64,000 bases of DNA from Macrotis lagotis (GCF_037893015.1 NC_133658.1:255348397-255412396), one strand, 5' to 3'. Positions 21,320 to 32,245 are shown, counted from the stretch's first letter. Notes: generated by a model from the sequence alone, not told the origin. Made by a program: numbers and translations.

Positions 21320-21450
21320 ATTTTGCTATTGTTGCTTTTGTTGTTGTTGATGGTCCTTTGTTCTTGAAGAATACCACGAGAATAACATCAGAAAGGTGAT
21401 GTCTGGAATGCAAGTGAATTTGATCTAATGAGCACAGTGCCTAGACTATG
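21320..21450 (-). mobile_element. SINE/RTE 3' tail fragment
   Basis: 'TTGTTGTTGTTGATGGTCC' at 21,339 on is the reverse of the GGACCATC...AACAACAA type tail. It continues with 'GTGATGTCTGGAATGCAAGTGAATTTGATC', antisense to motifs in the 22.8 kb copy. Confidence 0.55.
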
Positions 21451-21524
21451 CTTATTATTCCATAGTTAATAGTATGTTAAAAAGTAATGCTTGCAAATAT
21501 TAACTTGTTTTTCATAAGGGAAAG

Positions 21525-21650
21525 GCAGTCAAATTTAAATGACTTGCTTAGTGTTACACAGCTAGTAAGTGTCAATCATAATAAGCATTAAGTTGTTGAT
21601 TCATTGAGCCTAAGTTTGAATAGACTTATCTTCTACTGACCAGAAGGTAA
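21525..21650 (-). mobile_element. Degraded tRNA-SINE/MIR fragment
   Basis: 'AAATGACTTGCTTAGTGTTACACAGCTAGTAAGTGTC' is clear; the rest is diverged. The following 21,650-22,215 is single-copy with no recognised feature. Confidence 0.5.
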
Positions 21651-22219
21651 CATTTTTTAAGATTTTTTGCCAAATAACTCCTAGAGATAACCAAATGATG
21701 ATTTTAATTATTAATATTACAGGCTAATAATTAATGATAAAGTATCAAAATGCTATGATTGATGCTAGGAGTGGAGACACAGTGAAATGATAGAAATTTT
21801 TGAAATTGATAGGAAGTGAAGACAACTGGATGCTATTATTGAAGGGGGGAATGAAGGTATGAAGTATGATTTGTTTTGGGATCCTCACTCTTTAGTCTTT
21901 ACCTTGTCTCCAGGAACTTCTTTTGGTCTCCTGCTGTTGAGGTTTCTCAATCTGATGTTCCTTTACCATTGAGAAAGTTCTAATGCTGAGAGGGACCAAC
22001 TTAAAAAAAATCAGTTTTATATTGTTGGGGCTCCATGACCTTATAACTCTTTTGAAAATACTTCTAACATCTAGTATTATAAGAATAGCTTTCTTCAGTA
22101 AAAAGGCATGATCTATCATATTTCACATAGATAGGAATTCTGATACCTGTTGTTTGCATGGAAAGAGCATGAAGAGGAAAACAAGTCTTCCCTACTCCCT
22201 TTTTCTTTGTCCTCTCTTG

Positions 22220-22395
22220 ATAAATCAAAGAACACAGAATGTAGAGGCAAACAGAGCCTTATAGGGTAGCTGGTATAACCCTTTCATTTTATAGAGGGAG
22301 GAAACCAAAGCCCAGAAAAAATAATTAATTTGGTCAAGGCTATACTCACAGCAAAGTGAAATGAATGGGATGATATTCAGGAAGAGTAGTATCAT
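22220..22395 (-). mobile_element. MIR CORE-SINE
   Basis: 'TTTTATAGAGGGAGGAAACCAAAGCCCAGA' then 'GGTCAAGGCTATACTCACAG' in antisense MIR order. Confidence 0.6.
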
Positions 22396-22419
22396 TGATA
22401 TGAAGATTTGCTGAAATCT

Positions 22420-22895
22420 TTTCAGGGCTGTTCATCTACCTTTGGTGTCCAGCTGCTTAGCCAACTCTCACTTGTGACTCCAAGAAGTGATAGCATGTTC
22501 TATGGACACACCCTGGTAAAACCAGGTTGAAGGTAACCTATAGGTCTTAAAACTATTGGTGAATTAGGAATGTCTACTCCAAGTATGTGAGGGTTTCTTC
22601 TGATGGAATGGATGAAAACAATTTTTTCCCACAGTCATAAAGACAGCTTAAGTAGGCATTTTGTAGCACTTAGAGCTTGGTCAAATATGGAAGATGCCAC
22701 TGCATCTGGGCCATCACTAGTTGTCTTGACTTTTGTCTTGGTTCTGGAATTAAATAACTCTGGAATAAAAGGAATAAGACTGATAACTCTGGGAAACTCT
22801 GACTCACTTAAATCCAATTCACATGCCAAATCAAGATAAAAACCTGTCATTGGACCTCTTAAAAAAGAAAGGACGAACAAGAAGTAATAGAGTAG
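22420..22895 (+). mobile_element. Long SINE-like element with RTE-type 3' tail
   Basis: 'GGGCTGTTCATCTACCTTTGG', 'GCCAACTCTCACTTGTGACTCCAAGAAGTGATAGC', 'TCCAAGTATGTGAGGG', 'GGCATTTTGTAGCACTTAGAGCTTGGTC', and a tail 'CATTGGACCTCTTAAAAAAGAAAGGACGAACAAGAAG' (in pieces). Copies of parts occur at 9,190-9,475 and 44,590-44,690. About 470 bp, long for a SINE. It has no coding frame. Confidence 0.65.
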
Positions 22896-23131
22896 AAGAA
22901 TTGGGATTTGAATCCAAATTTTCTGGACCTGAATCTAATGCTCTTTTTAAAATTTAAAAATTTTTATTATATTCATTTCTATTTTTGTGCAAATGATTTT
23001 TATACATTTCTAAAATATTCATGTTTAAGAGTAAACATAATAACCCCTCCCCCCAAAATATAGACCCTCATGAGCAGTAAAGGAAAGAGAAAAAATTAAA
23101 ATTAAAACTAAAATTAAAAAAAATAATAATG

Positions 23132-23282
23132 GAGCAGCTAGGTGGCTCAGTGGACAGAGCACTGGCCCTACCAGAGCTCAAATCTAGCCCCAGACATTCA
23201 ACAATCACCCAGCTGTGTGAACCCGGGCAAGTCATCTCAAGCCCATTGCCCTGCAAAAACCAAATAAAATAAAATAAAATAA
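23132..23282 (+). mobile_element. tRNA-derived SINE nested in HAL1
   Basis: GAGCAGCTAGGTGGCTCAGTG to (AAAAT)n. Flanking AATAATAA-type repeats on both sides suggest a target duplication, though simple sequence makes this uncertain. The middle (ACATTCAACAATCACCC) is a variant of the usual TTAATAATTACC. Confidence 0.82.
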
Positions 23283-23483
23283 AAAAGTAATAATAAATGT
23301 GCTGTGTTCTGTGTTCTGACACCACCAGCTCTGTCACAGGTGGATCACATTCTTTATGATAAGTCCATCACAAAAGCTACTTCCATATTTTTCCACTGTT
23401 GCCATTGATCGCAACTCCCTCCATTCGTACTTCCCCACTACCATACACTGTATTTTCTCTCTCCTTTCACTCTATCTCTGCTG

Positions 23484-23632
23484 TAAGGTAGCTCAGTGGT
23501 GCTGCAGACTGATCACTGGTCCTGGGGCCAAGTGGTTCTGAGCTCACAAACTATCCCTAAAGCCCATCAACCACCCGGCCCTGTGATCCCAGACAGGCCA
23601 TCCAATCCTAGCCCCTTGCAAGAAGTTAAAAA
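23484..23632 (+). mobile_element. Divergent tRNA-SINE nested in HAL1
   Basis: The head is altered (GTAAGGTAGCTCAGTGGTGC) and the middle reads 'GTTCTGAGCTCACAAACTATCCC'. It shares only the overall order (head, A/B-box like motifs, CCCTGTGATCCCAGACAGG, GCCCCTTGCAAG) with the standard family. It may be a different subfamily. Confidence 0.6.
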
Positions 23633-24342
23633 GAAAATGTGTTATATCTGACCACTCGTCCCAACCATCCACCCTCTCCTCCACCACTCACATCCCCCCC
23701 TTCCTCCATCCCCCTTCTCTCCTTCTTACTTTAGATGTCTATACCCCATTGAGTATATATGCTGTTTCCTCTCCTAGCCACCTCTGATGAGAGCGAAGGT
23801 TCCCTCATTCCCCCTCACCTTCCCCCTCTTTCATATTATTGCAATAGCTCATTGTAATAAAAAAATCTTTAAAAAATGAAATATCTTAGCCTATTCCACC
23901 TCTCCTTTCTCTTACTCCCATTACATTTCCCTTTTAGCCAGTGACACCATTTTTATAATACATTTTATCTTCAAATTCAGCTCTCTCCTGTGCTTCATCT
24001 ATAAAAGTTCCTTCTACCTGCTCCATTAAATGAGAAGTTTCTTATGAGAATCATCAGTATCATTTTTCTATGCAGGAATACATGCAGTTCATCATCATTA
24101 AGTCACTCATATTTTACCTTTCTCCTCCACTCTCCATGCTTCACCTGAGTCTGTATTTGAAGATCAAACTTTCTGTTCAGCTCTGACCATTTTAACAGAA
24201 ACATTTGAAATTTCCCTGGTTCATTGAAAGTCATCTTTTTCCCTGGAAGAGGACATTCAGTTTTGCTAGGTGGTTGATTCTCATTTGTATTCCGAGCTCT
24301 TTTGCCTTCTAGAATATTATATTCTAAGCTCTATGAACCCTT

Positions 24343-24495
24343 TAAAAAAAATTTTTTTTGTAAGGCAATGGGGTTAAGTGGCTTGTCCAAGGCCACACAG
24401 CTAGGTAATTATTAAGTGTCTGAGACCAGATTTGAACCCAGGTACTCCTGACTCCAGGGCCAGTGCTTTATCCACTGTGCCACCTAGCTGCCCCC
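24343..24495 (-). mobile_element. tRNA-derived SINE nested in HAL1
   Basis: Antisense body from TTTTTTTTGTAAGGCAATGG to CCACCTAGCTGCCCC. Target duplication CTATGAACCCTT (24,331-24,342) and CTATGTACCCTT (24,496-24,507), one mismatch. Confidence 0.92.
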
Positions 24496-25250
24496 CTATG
24501 TACCCTTAATGTAGTTGTTGCTAAGTCCTGTGTGATCCTGACTGCTGCTCCACGATATTTGATTTATGTCCTTCTGACTGCTTGTAATATTTTCTCTTTG
24601 ACTCGGGAGTTGTGGAACTGAGATATAATATTCCTGGTTTTTTTTTTTTTTTTGGATTTCTTTCTGTGGGAGATTGGTGGAGTCTCTCAATTTCTATTTT
24701 GCCCTCTGCTTCTAGGATATCTGGGCAATTTTCCTGTAGGAATTCTTTAAAAATGAGGTCAAGGCTCTTTTCCTGATCATGACTTTCAGGTATCCTAATA
24801 ATCTTTAAATTATCTTTCCTGAATCTGTTTTCCAGATCAGTTGTTTTTTTCAATGAGATGTTTCAACGTTTTCTTCTAATTTTTCATTCTTTTGGTTTTG
24901 AAGTATTGTATCTTGACTTCTCATAAAGTCAGCAGCTTCCTTTAGCTCCATTCTAGATCTGAAGGATTTGTTTTGCTCAGAGAACTTTCTTATCTCTTTT
25001 TCCATCTAGCCAATTCTATTTTTTAAAGCATTCTTCTCAATAGCTTTTTAACTGTTTTATCCATTTGACCTATGCTGGTTATTAACATGTTATTTTATTT
25101 TCTTCAACATTTTTTTGTATCTCCTTAACTATTTTGATCCTTCTTGGGATCATAGACAATGTATTTCTCAATGATGTTCCTCTTTTTCTCTGTTTACTCA
25201 TTTCCTGAGCCTGTGCCTGGTTTTGGGGTGCTTCCTGAGCTTTTGAGTAT

Positions 25251-25280
25251 TGAGTATTATTGAGTATTATTGAGTATTAT
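25251..25280. repeat. 10-bp tandem repeat in HAL1 5'UTR
   Basis: Three perfect copies of TGAGTATTAT, preceded by a partial copy, followed by a C-run (25,286-25,295). Confidence 0.9.
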
Positions 25281-26029
25281 TGAGACCCCCCCCCCAGGAT
25301 CTCCATTTGTGAGGCTCTGTCTTCCCTGCTGGTCCAAGTACACCCCTCTGCCATGAGACTAAGGTGGGGGCAGGGCTGCTGTTCTATGGGGGTCCTGGAC
25401 TGTGATCAGGATCTGAATCTGGTCAGAGCCCCAGAGTCCTGTTCCAGGTATAGAGGACAAATCTTGGAAGTCTCTCTCTACTCCCCTCCCCTTGGTAAAT
25501 TGAACACTTAAGGCTCAGTTCCCTGGGGCTCCTGCTTACCAACTCTACCTGCTTCTGTTTCCTGGATCTGGGCTGCTGAGGCTATGCTGCTTGCTGAGTG
25601 CCCTGAGGGCTGGGCTTCATATGTTCGCTCTGGCAGAGGTTCCCTGCTGCTTTTCCAATGTGCTCCCTGGGGTATAAGTCAGGAAACTGCCCTCGCTGCT
25701 GTGAGCTGTGGTTCCCAAGCACCCTAGGGCTGCCTTTGGGAGGCTGAAGTTCCTTCACTCTGGCAGGCTGCCCTTCTAACCCCATGGAGCAGAGCCTTTC
25801 CACTATTTTCCAGATTACCTTGTTATAGAGAATTGCCTCACTGGATCCCTCTGTGGGTTGTCTCTTGAAAATTTAGTTAGAATCATTATTTTATGATTTT
25901 TGAAATATTATATATAGAGAGAGCTCCTAAGAGAGGGTCTTCTCTTGTCACCATCTTGGCTCCGCCTAATACTCTTTTAATTATACCACATTACTTCCTT
26001 TTCTTGTAATTCAGCTTCTTAACCTAACA

Positions 26030-26778
26030 CTTAACTGAAGGTGTTCCCTCTAAGCAATTACCAACAATTGTTTAACTGGCAAATGCAATGATCTTTTTTT
26101 TTGTAAGATTTTTTTTTCCTTCTTGACTTCTCTATACCTTTTGATATTGCCAATATCACTTCCTCCTGGAAACTCTCAAAAAACTTACATGATTAAGATT
26201 CTGACTCATCTGTTGTCTCTACATGTTGGCTTCTTTGCAGGGTCTTTCTCTCTCTTCAAGGACCAGAGGAGCACCTGGAACTACATGTCTTTCTTCTCAA
26301 ATCTAGAAGATAGAAGTTCAAGTTCTCTCTTCTTCCAAGCTTTCCAACTCTACCTCCTCACTTAGGCAAAAAGCATCATTTAATCAGTCTTTACCATGGG
26401 AAAATGTCCAATGCAAATAGATGTTGAGCTATATATTCAAAAGATATCTCATTCAATTTTTCCCCTAAACTCATTCCTTCTCCCAACTTTTCCATTTCAC
26501 TTGAGGGTACCACCCTCTTGCCTATCACTAAAGATCATAAACGTAGTCATCCTTGATTCTTCCCCCCCTTTCATTTCCCTACTCCCAATCCAAGCAGTTG
26601 CCAAGTTTTGTCAGTTCTTTCTGATCTGTTCCCTTTTCTTCACTCACACCGGCATCTATGTACTTATCACCTCTTGCAGGGACTGTTACTCTACCTTTCT
26701 AATTAGTTTCCTTTTTGCCTTGCACAATACTTAACTTCCTTCAAAACAGCTTACATGAAGCCTTCTTTTCCCTGTTAT

Positions 26779-26829
<51 letters not shown>

Positions 26830-27055
26830 CCATTTCTTTGTCTTTTTCTGCCTCACTCCATCTCTCTCTCAGTCTATCTCTTTGTCACTGACTATACTCT
26901 CTTCCCTCCCCTGTCTTTGTTTCCCTCTATCTCTAAAGTTGCTTTCTATTACTTTGCATAGACCTTGAATTTACCTCTCTGTATACATGTTGTATCCTCT
27001 AGTAAAGAACTTAAGTTTCCTGAGTGTAAGAGTTATTTAATTTGCTCCTAGTGCA
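26030..27055 (+). mobile_element. L2-type LINE, long diverged fragment
   Basis: 'AACTGGCAAATGCAATGATC', 'CTTGACTTCTCTATACC', 'TCACTTCCTCCTGGAAACTCTC' lie at the start. 'CCAATCCAAGCAGTTGCCAAGTTTTGTC' and 'GCAGGGACTGTTACTCTACC' follow. These are in L2 order (late RT region into 3' part). The same RT-end motif occurs at 35,800. It is interrupted by (CT)n. Confidence 0.6.
26781..26827. repeat. (CT)n microsatellite
   Basis: About 23 perfect CT units, continued by imperfect CT-rich DNA to 26,940. Confidence 0.97.
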
Positions 27056-27138
27056 TTGTTGTTATTTAGTCATTTCAAGCATGTCCAACTCTTCATGACC
27101 CCATTTGGGGTTTTCTTGGCAAAGGCAATGGAGTAGAG
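27056..27138 (-). mobile_element. Fragment of SINE with Bov-B/RTE-like tail
   Basis: 'TTCAAGCATGTCCAACTCTTCATGACCCCATTTGGGGTTTTCTTGGCAAAGG' in pieces is the antisense 3' part of the longer SINE, as at 53.2 and 60.17 kb. Only the 3' part is present. Confidence 0.7.
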
Positions 27139-27139
27139 A

Positions 27140-27625
27140 TACCACTTCCTTTCTCGAACTAAACTGCCAAGTATTCAAACTACTACAGAGTGAATCTCTG
27201 ATGGGCTGGCCCTGTTGTTCAAATGCCAAACATGTGCTTGCCAAAAAAAACTCCATTTTTTAAAGAGAACTCACACATGGGTCAGAAAAACAGTGATGCA
27301 AGGATACTCTCAAGGTCTCTTAAGAACTTGGGAATTGGGATTGATTATGAGGCATGGGAGATAGTGTTACAGGACTGCATAGCATGGCATGACCTCCTCA
27401 GAGACAGTGCTGTATTCTATGAGCAAAGCAGAATTGAAGTAGCTCAAAGTAAATGTGAGATATGCAAGTTTAGAGAATCTATCCCAGGTGTTCACATGGA
27501 CTATTTGTGAGTAATGTGTGGTAAAATATGTTGAGTTTGTATTGATCTGATACAGTTGAGCACACTGTAAAACTCTAATATAGTGATGTCATTTGGTCCT
27601 CTTCGAGAATAAAGAACAACAACCA
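27140..27625 (+). mobile_element. RTE-like LINE 3' end (ORF2 C-terminus and tail)
   Basis: A frame from 27,223 to 27,510 reads ILSRSLKNLGIGIDYEAWE, then AWHDLLRDSAVFYEQSRIE and KCEICKFRESIPGVH. This follows the pattern (T)LK..GID...WE..AQDR..WR......A..YE..R known at the C-terminus of RTE-type reverse transcriptases. The frame stops before the usual final zinc-finger-like CG.AFRARIGL, which is recognisable in degraded form (TATTGATCTGATACAG). It ends 'GATGTCATTTGGTCCTCTTCGAGAAT...AACAACAACC'. 5'-truncated. RTE assignment is from memory. Confidence 0.7.
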
Positions 27626-27639
27626 TGCTGAGTTAAATG

Positions 27640-28330
27640 GATTCAAACTAAATTGAATAGGGCCAGTCTTTTCTCCAATATGGACTGGAATTACCCTTAG
27701 AATCATTATTTTTTTTTAGCTCTTCTCACCATTTCTTAATGGGAAGGGTTTTGGGTCTGCATTAGAAGGAGCAATCACAACTTCCAAATCACTGGAGCTT
27801 GAAGTTTTAAGAGAGCTTACCCTAGAGGGAGTGACAGAGAGCATATAAGTTAAAATAGACTGGTGGAAGATCCTGTTTGAGGTCTTAGCAAAAATGTTAA
27901 GTCAGGAGCCAGGCACACAGAAACCTGGACCATTCTGATGTTGCCCCCAAATTATGAGGTGGCAGAGGAAAGGGTGGGACAAGGAAGAAGAAAACTTGTC
28001 TAAAGGCTTGTTGGGCATCTTAGACAAATTTGAACTATTTACCAATTGAGTATAGGACTGATCCTACCTTAAATATCAATAGGTTTCATTTGAGGATGTA
28101 GGTAGATGATAATTTTTGTTATTGTTCAAAGAGTAGTCTTCTTGGTATTTTATCTTAGAATTGTGGAATCAGTGGATTTTAGAGTTGAAAAGGACCTTGG
28201 TGGCCATCCAGTTCAACTGGTATTGATGAAAACTCTCCTTTATTATCTCTTTGCCTTTGTCTCTCTCTATGTCTATGTATGTGTCTATTTGTTTCTGTCT
28301 ACATCTCTATCTCTATTTGCATGTATGTGC
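27640..28330. other. Single-copy sequence
   Basis: No gene or clear repeat, apart from a MIR-like piece at 28,145-28,225 ('AGAATTGTGGAATCAGTGGATTTTAGAGTTGAAAAGGACC' in pieces). Confidence 0.45.
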
Positions 28331-28478
28331 TGGGTTAAATGATCTTTTCTATACAAATATATATATATATATATATATGATTAAATGATAGTTTCTATAT
28401 TTATGATGGTTCAATGATCAATTCTATTATATATTTATATATCTATATCTGTTGGGTTTATTGATCATTTCTATATAT
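28331..28478. repeat. Degenerate cluster of a 22-bp motif around (TA)n
   Basis: Four related strings occur: GGGTTAAATGATCTTTTCTA (28,332), GATTAAATGATAGTTTCTAT (28,379), GGTTCAATGATCAATTCTAT (28,408) and GGGTTTATTGATCATTTCTA (28,454). A (TA)n tract lies at 28,358-28,378. It looks like an old local minisatellite. Confidence 0.65.
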
Positions 28479-28666
28479 AACATTATCATATTTGTATATA
28501 CAGTTTTCATATCTTTCTTGATCTTCCAATCCTATTGTACCAAGAACTAGCCAGACATTTCTACGTGGATGTTCAAACCAGAACTCATTTTCTACCCCAA
28601 ACCTATTCTCCCTCCAAATTCCCCTGTTTCTATTGAAGAAGATACCACCATCATTTGTCACCCAGG

Positions 28667-29455
28667 AATGTGATTTTGGTTTTTCCTTTCCCCACCTCTT
28701 ATATCCTATTTCCAGTTTCAGCCAATTCTATATTCTATGACATTTCTCATGTATCTATCTGTTTCTCTGTCCATCCATCCCTACTCAGTGGACATCACCC
28801 TTATTTAAGCCTTCATTATCTTTTGTGATAAAGGTTCTTACAGTTTTTTAATTTACTTTCTTACTTCAGGTCTCTCCTTTCCTAATATATCCTCCACATA
28901 GTTGCAAAATTGATATTCTTAACATGCAAGAGGGGTCACAATGAGTTGGACACAACTGAAAATGACTGAACAATGACAAAAAATTTAAAACATGTCACTC
29001 CCTTGTTCTTTTACATCTAGGATAAAATGCAAGCTTATCTGTTTGACATTTAAAACCCTTTGCAATCTGGCTCTACTGTTTTCTAGTCTGCTTATTCTTC
29101 CTTACATTCCATCTCCTTTCCCTGTACCTTTTCACAAGTTGTCCACAGTGCCTGGAATACTCCCCTCCTAATCTCCACATTGTAAACCCCCTAGATTCTT
29201 CCTAAGTATAGTTCAGGGGCCATCTCTTAAACAAGGCATCTTTTTAGGTTTCTCTTAACCCCCACCCCCAATTTTGTATTTATTATGTCTATTTGTGTAT
29301 ATTTTTATCTCTGATGTTATACAGTTAAATTTAAGTTATTGGAAGGCAGAGACTATTTCCTTTTTGTCCTTATATCCAAGCACCTCTAGCATAGTATGTG
29401 GCACATAGTAGGTGTTAAGAATTCATTTCAATACTGATTGAATTTAATTTGGCAT
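28667..29455 (+). mobile_element. L2-type LINE 3' end
   Basis: 'CCTCCACATAGTTGCAAAATTGATATTC', 'CATGTCACTCCCTTGTTC', 'TAGGATAAAATGCAAGCTTATCTG', 'CTTTGCAATCTGGCTC', 'AGTGCCTGGAATACTCCCC', then the tail 'GGAAGGCAGAGACTAT...GGCACATAGTAGGTG'. This is the full L2 3' order and the best-preserved L2 here. Positions 28,931-28,985 are a SINE fragment. Confidence 0.75.
28931..28985 (+). mobile_element. SINE 3' tail fragment (Bov-B/RTE-like) within L2
   Basis: 'GGGGTCACAATGAGTTGGACACAACTGAAAATGACTGAACAATGAC' in pieces is the sense form of the tail seen antisense at 27.06, 53.2 and 60.17 kb. It interrupts the L2. Confidence 0.7.
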
Positions 29456-29690
29456 TCATTGGACCTTTGCTTTAACATTTGCACCAAGGAAAAATCTACT
29501 ACCTCCTGGGGGATTCTATTCCACTTTTCAGTAATTCTAATTGTTAGAAAGTTTTTTTTCTTACACTAATTATTTATTTCTACAACTTCAACCCATTGCT
29601 CTCATTTCTGCCCTCTGGGGCCAAACAGAATGAGTCTTATCCATATTCCATATGACTTTGTGTATGTCAACATTGGCACTGAAATAGAGG
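29456..29690 (-). mobile_element. CR1/L3-type LINE fragment
   Basis: 'GGGGGATTCTATTCCACTTTTCAG', 'CTAATTGTTAGAAAGTTTTTTTTCTTACAC', 'CAACTTCAACCCATTGCTCTCATTTCTGCCCTCTGGGGCCAAACAGAA' (in pieces) follow antisense CR1 order. Related text is at 61,430-62,040. Confidence 0.6.
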
Positions 29691-29839
29691 TAGGATGGGG
29701 TAATATCCTTTAATTATTAGCATTATTTGATTATAACATACATGTCAATGAATGCCAATGTGATTGTCCTTGCTACCATAATCTGAATGAAAATTTCTTT
29801 CCCTCTTTGGTGTTGATCATTCACAAAATAGCATGAGGA

Positions 29840-29913
29840 AGTGTAATTCCCTTTTTGGAAAGGCAGTGTAATTCTCTTTTTGGGAAGAAAGTGTAATTCC
29901 CTTTTTGTCTTCA
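29840..29913. repeat. 25-bp tandem repeat, three copies
   Basis: AGTGTAATTCYCTTTTTGG starts at 29,840, 29,865 and 29,890, exactly 25 bp apart. Copies differ by a few bases. Confidence 0.9.
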
Positions 29914-32244
29914 TGAAATAAAAACTAAGAAAAATAGAGATGCAAATTAATAATCAAAATGTATACAAATTTTAAAGAGGCTGCATCTTGATTTTTCTTG
30001 AAAAAGAGCTGTTATTTCTATTTCAGGGAGTATCTGTTCCAAAAAGCATCAATAAAATTTTCTATTCTGAAATCTAAAATAGAGAAATTCATTTAAAATT
30101 ATTCCAAGGTACACTCCAACAAAATTACTGTTGTTTTATTACATTATGTATATTTTTATTATCTTAGGATATAAATTATATTACATGGCATTATAAATTG
30201 TTAGGTAAAGCGATATGTAGTATAACTAACCAGAATCTTAAATGTAACTGTAAAACTGAAATAAAAAATCTATTAATGCAATAAACTGACTTAATAAAAG
30301 TTGCTTTCATATTCAAAAACAAAATATGAAAGCATGCTTCATATCTGAAAGTCAAAAATGAAGGAATAAATTAGCTAAGGTTAAGAACCTTGTAGCGGCT
30401 GACTAACAAAGCCCCGGGAGATTAGAAAATTTCTTGCTCCTCTAGTAAAAAGGATAAAGGATTGGCTAGAAGACCACTAAAAGTTAAAATAAATGAACAT
30501 AAAGGAGATGAAAAAGCTTGACATGACTGAGACCACAAATGTGTAAAGACCAAAGAGACAGTCTTAAACTGTTAGAGGCTGGAATTAAATGCAAAATGAA
30601 TTCCAGTAGTAGATTAATAGAAAATTACAAAGGTAAATGAGTTCTGTTTCATGGTTACAGAAAACTTGATATCTCTCATTATTTTTCTCAGTACTTGAGA
30701 AGAAGAAAAGTAAGACAAGTTGAAATATGGCATGCCCCCGTGCTGGCGTTCTTGTCTCATATGTTCACGTAGATGAGGATCAGTACTGGACTCAGAGACC
30801 TGAGGATCCAGACACCCATGGTGGAGCTGAGGGATGCTTTCAGAAACATGGTCACTGTATTAAAGGCTACGGACAGAAGTATGCCTCTGCTTTCACTGCA
30901 GACATTATTTTTTTCTCTTTTCTCTCAATCTTGACCTTTTTGCAACTATATTCCCTCTGGTTTTCTAAATGGCACATAGATACCCACGAGTGAGCATGGC
31001 ACCTTTACCGTAGGTAGCTCATGTTGTCAGCCCATAGTAGATTTTCTGAGTCATTGGGAAAACTGTTGACCTATATATATAGCTTCTTTTAGAGTATTAA
31101 AAATCTGCCACATGGCTTGAAAGTAATGTTGATGATGGAAGTTTTTCAAGGTTATTTGAGATGAGCATTCTCTTATCATACATTTTTTCAGGGTCTCCCC
31201 ACTTGCTACATAAACTACCTGTCCTTGAATCCTTTCTCTTTATCAATTTTTTTAAATCCTTAATTAGTGAAAAATAATATTTCCCCCTAGGTGGCCACTA
31301 TTTTTTTTAATAATACAAAACCATTCTGAGCTATTTGAATGCAATTTAAGTTCATAGTTATATGATTTCAAATTTGTTAAAGTTCTCAATTATACACACT
31401 GAGGAACTACATTGAAAACAGGTTTAACTTCTTTTTTCTTGTAAATATTTTGAAAATATAATTTTACATTAAAAAACATACCAACTTCTAGTGGTGAAAA
31501 AATTTCCTCTATTAGGAAGCTCTTCAGTTTTTCCTCACCTTGGGGTCTCCCTTTCCCTAATCCCTTATTCATTTATATAATTGTCCTTTCCCCTTTCATT
31601 TAGCTACCTTTCTTCTCAATGTTGTAGGTTCAGGTTCAATTTTTGTCTCTGAGTTTAAGCTCCTCTGAAAAAAATAATGTGGCCCTCAATACATCATTTC
31701 TACTATTTAACTATGGTATTTGATACCCTTTCCATTGAAAGCCTTTTGGATGCCTCGCAGCCCTTGTGTCCCATCACATTGTAACATGTAGGGAATTAAT
31801 AGATACTTATGGATTAACTCAACTATTTCCACATCTCTCTTTCCTTCCCTGTCCCAATCCCTTTCTCACATACCATCACTCACCTTGCTCTACTGTCCAA
31901 TAGCCCTATTTTCCAAAATGCTTAGCTGGATAAAGGATTCAGTTTGTGATCATGGAATGGATTAGGTGAAGTGATCCATATCAGCCTCATGACCATGGCC
32001 TTATCATTACTAGACTCTAATCATTCAACTTGTAGTCTTTATCCAGAGATCATTGACCTTCATATAATGCATCTTATCATAAATCTATGACAGTAAAGTG
32101 AATAAAACTTATAACCACAGTTTCTTAGAACCTGGAAGAATCCTCCTGAACAGTATTTCCCAGATGAATTTACCAATGGAATGATTTTGGGACCTGAAGT
32201 TTATTATTTCACAATAATTATTATATGTATTATGGACACATATA
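29914..32244. other. Single-copy block
   Basis: No repeat is recognised in about 2.3 kb. 29,930-30,330 is strikingly AT-rich. 30,725-30,905 is GC-richer than its flanks, with an open frame of 88 codons (30,727-30,993) that resembles nothing I know. On the minus strand of the same stretch a short frame also appears by chance. I see no coding evidence. Confidence 0.4.
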
Positions 32245-32245
32245 A

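Larger units (their letters stand above)
22930..25965 (-). mobile_element. Near full-length HAL1 carrying three SINEs
   Basis: Minus sense 5'UTR begins at TAGGCGGAGCCAAGATGG (complement of 25,948-25,965), the L1-type start. ORF1: the frame 24,853-24,521 reads LENRFRKDNLKIIRIPE, then SLDLIFKEFLQENCPDILEAE and KIEIERLHQSPTE, matching the L1 ORF1p core. The 3' region is purine-rich in sense. It lacks ORF2. Removing the SINEs (23,132-23,282; 23,484-23,632; 24,343-24,495) leaves about 2.55 kb. An in-frame stop and indels show it is inactive. Confidence 0.85.

Noticed and set aside
23660..23850. C/T-rich stretch as a promoter or polypyrimidine splice region
   Set aside because: It is the antisense of the purine-rich HAL1 3' region, also seen at 4,620-5,060 and (sense) 39,170-39,500.
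24521..24853. 110-codon minus frame as a host gene
   Set aside because: It matches the L1/HAL1 ORF1 core and lies inside a HAL1 with SINE insertions and stops.
27223..27510. 95-codon frame as a small host gene
   Set aside because: It fits the C-terminal pattern of RTE-type reverse transcriptases and is 5'-truncated.
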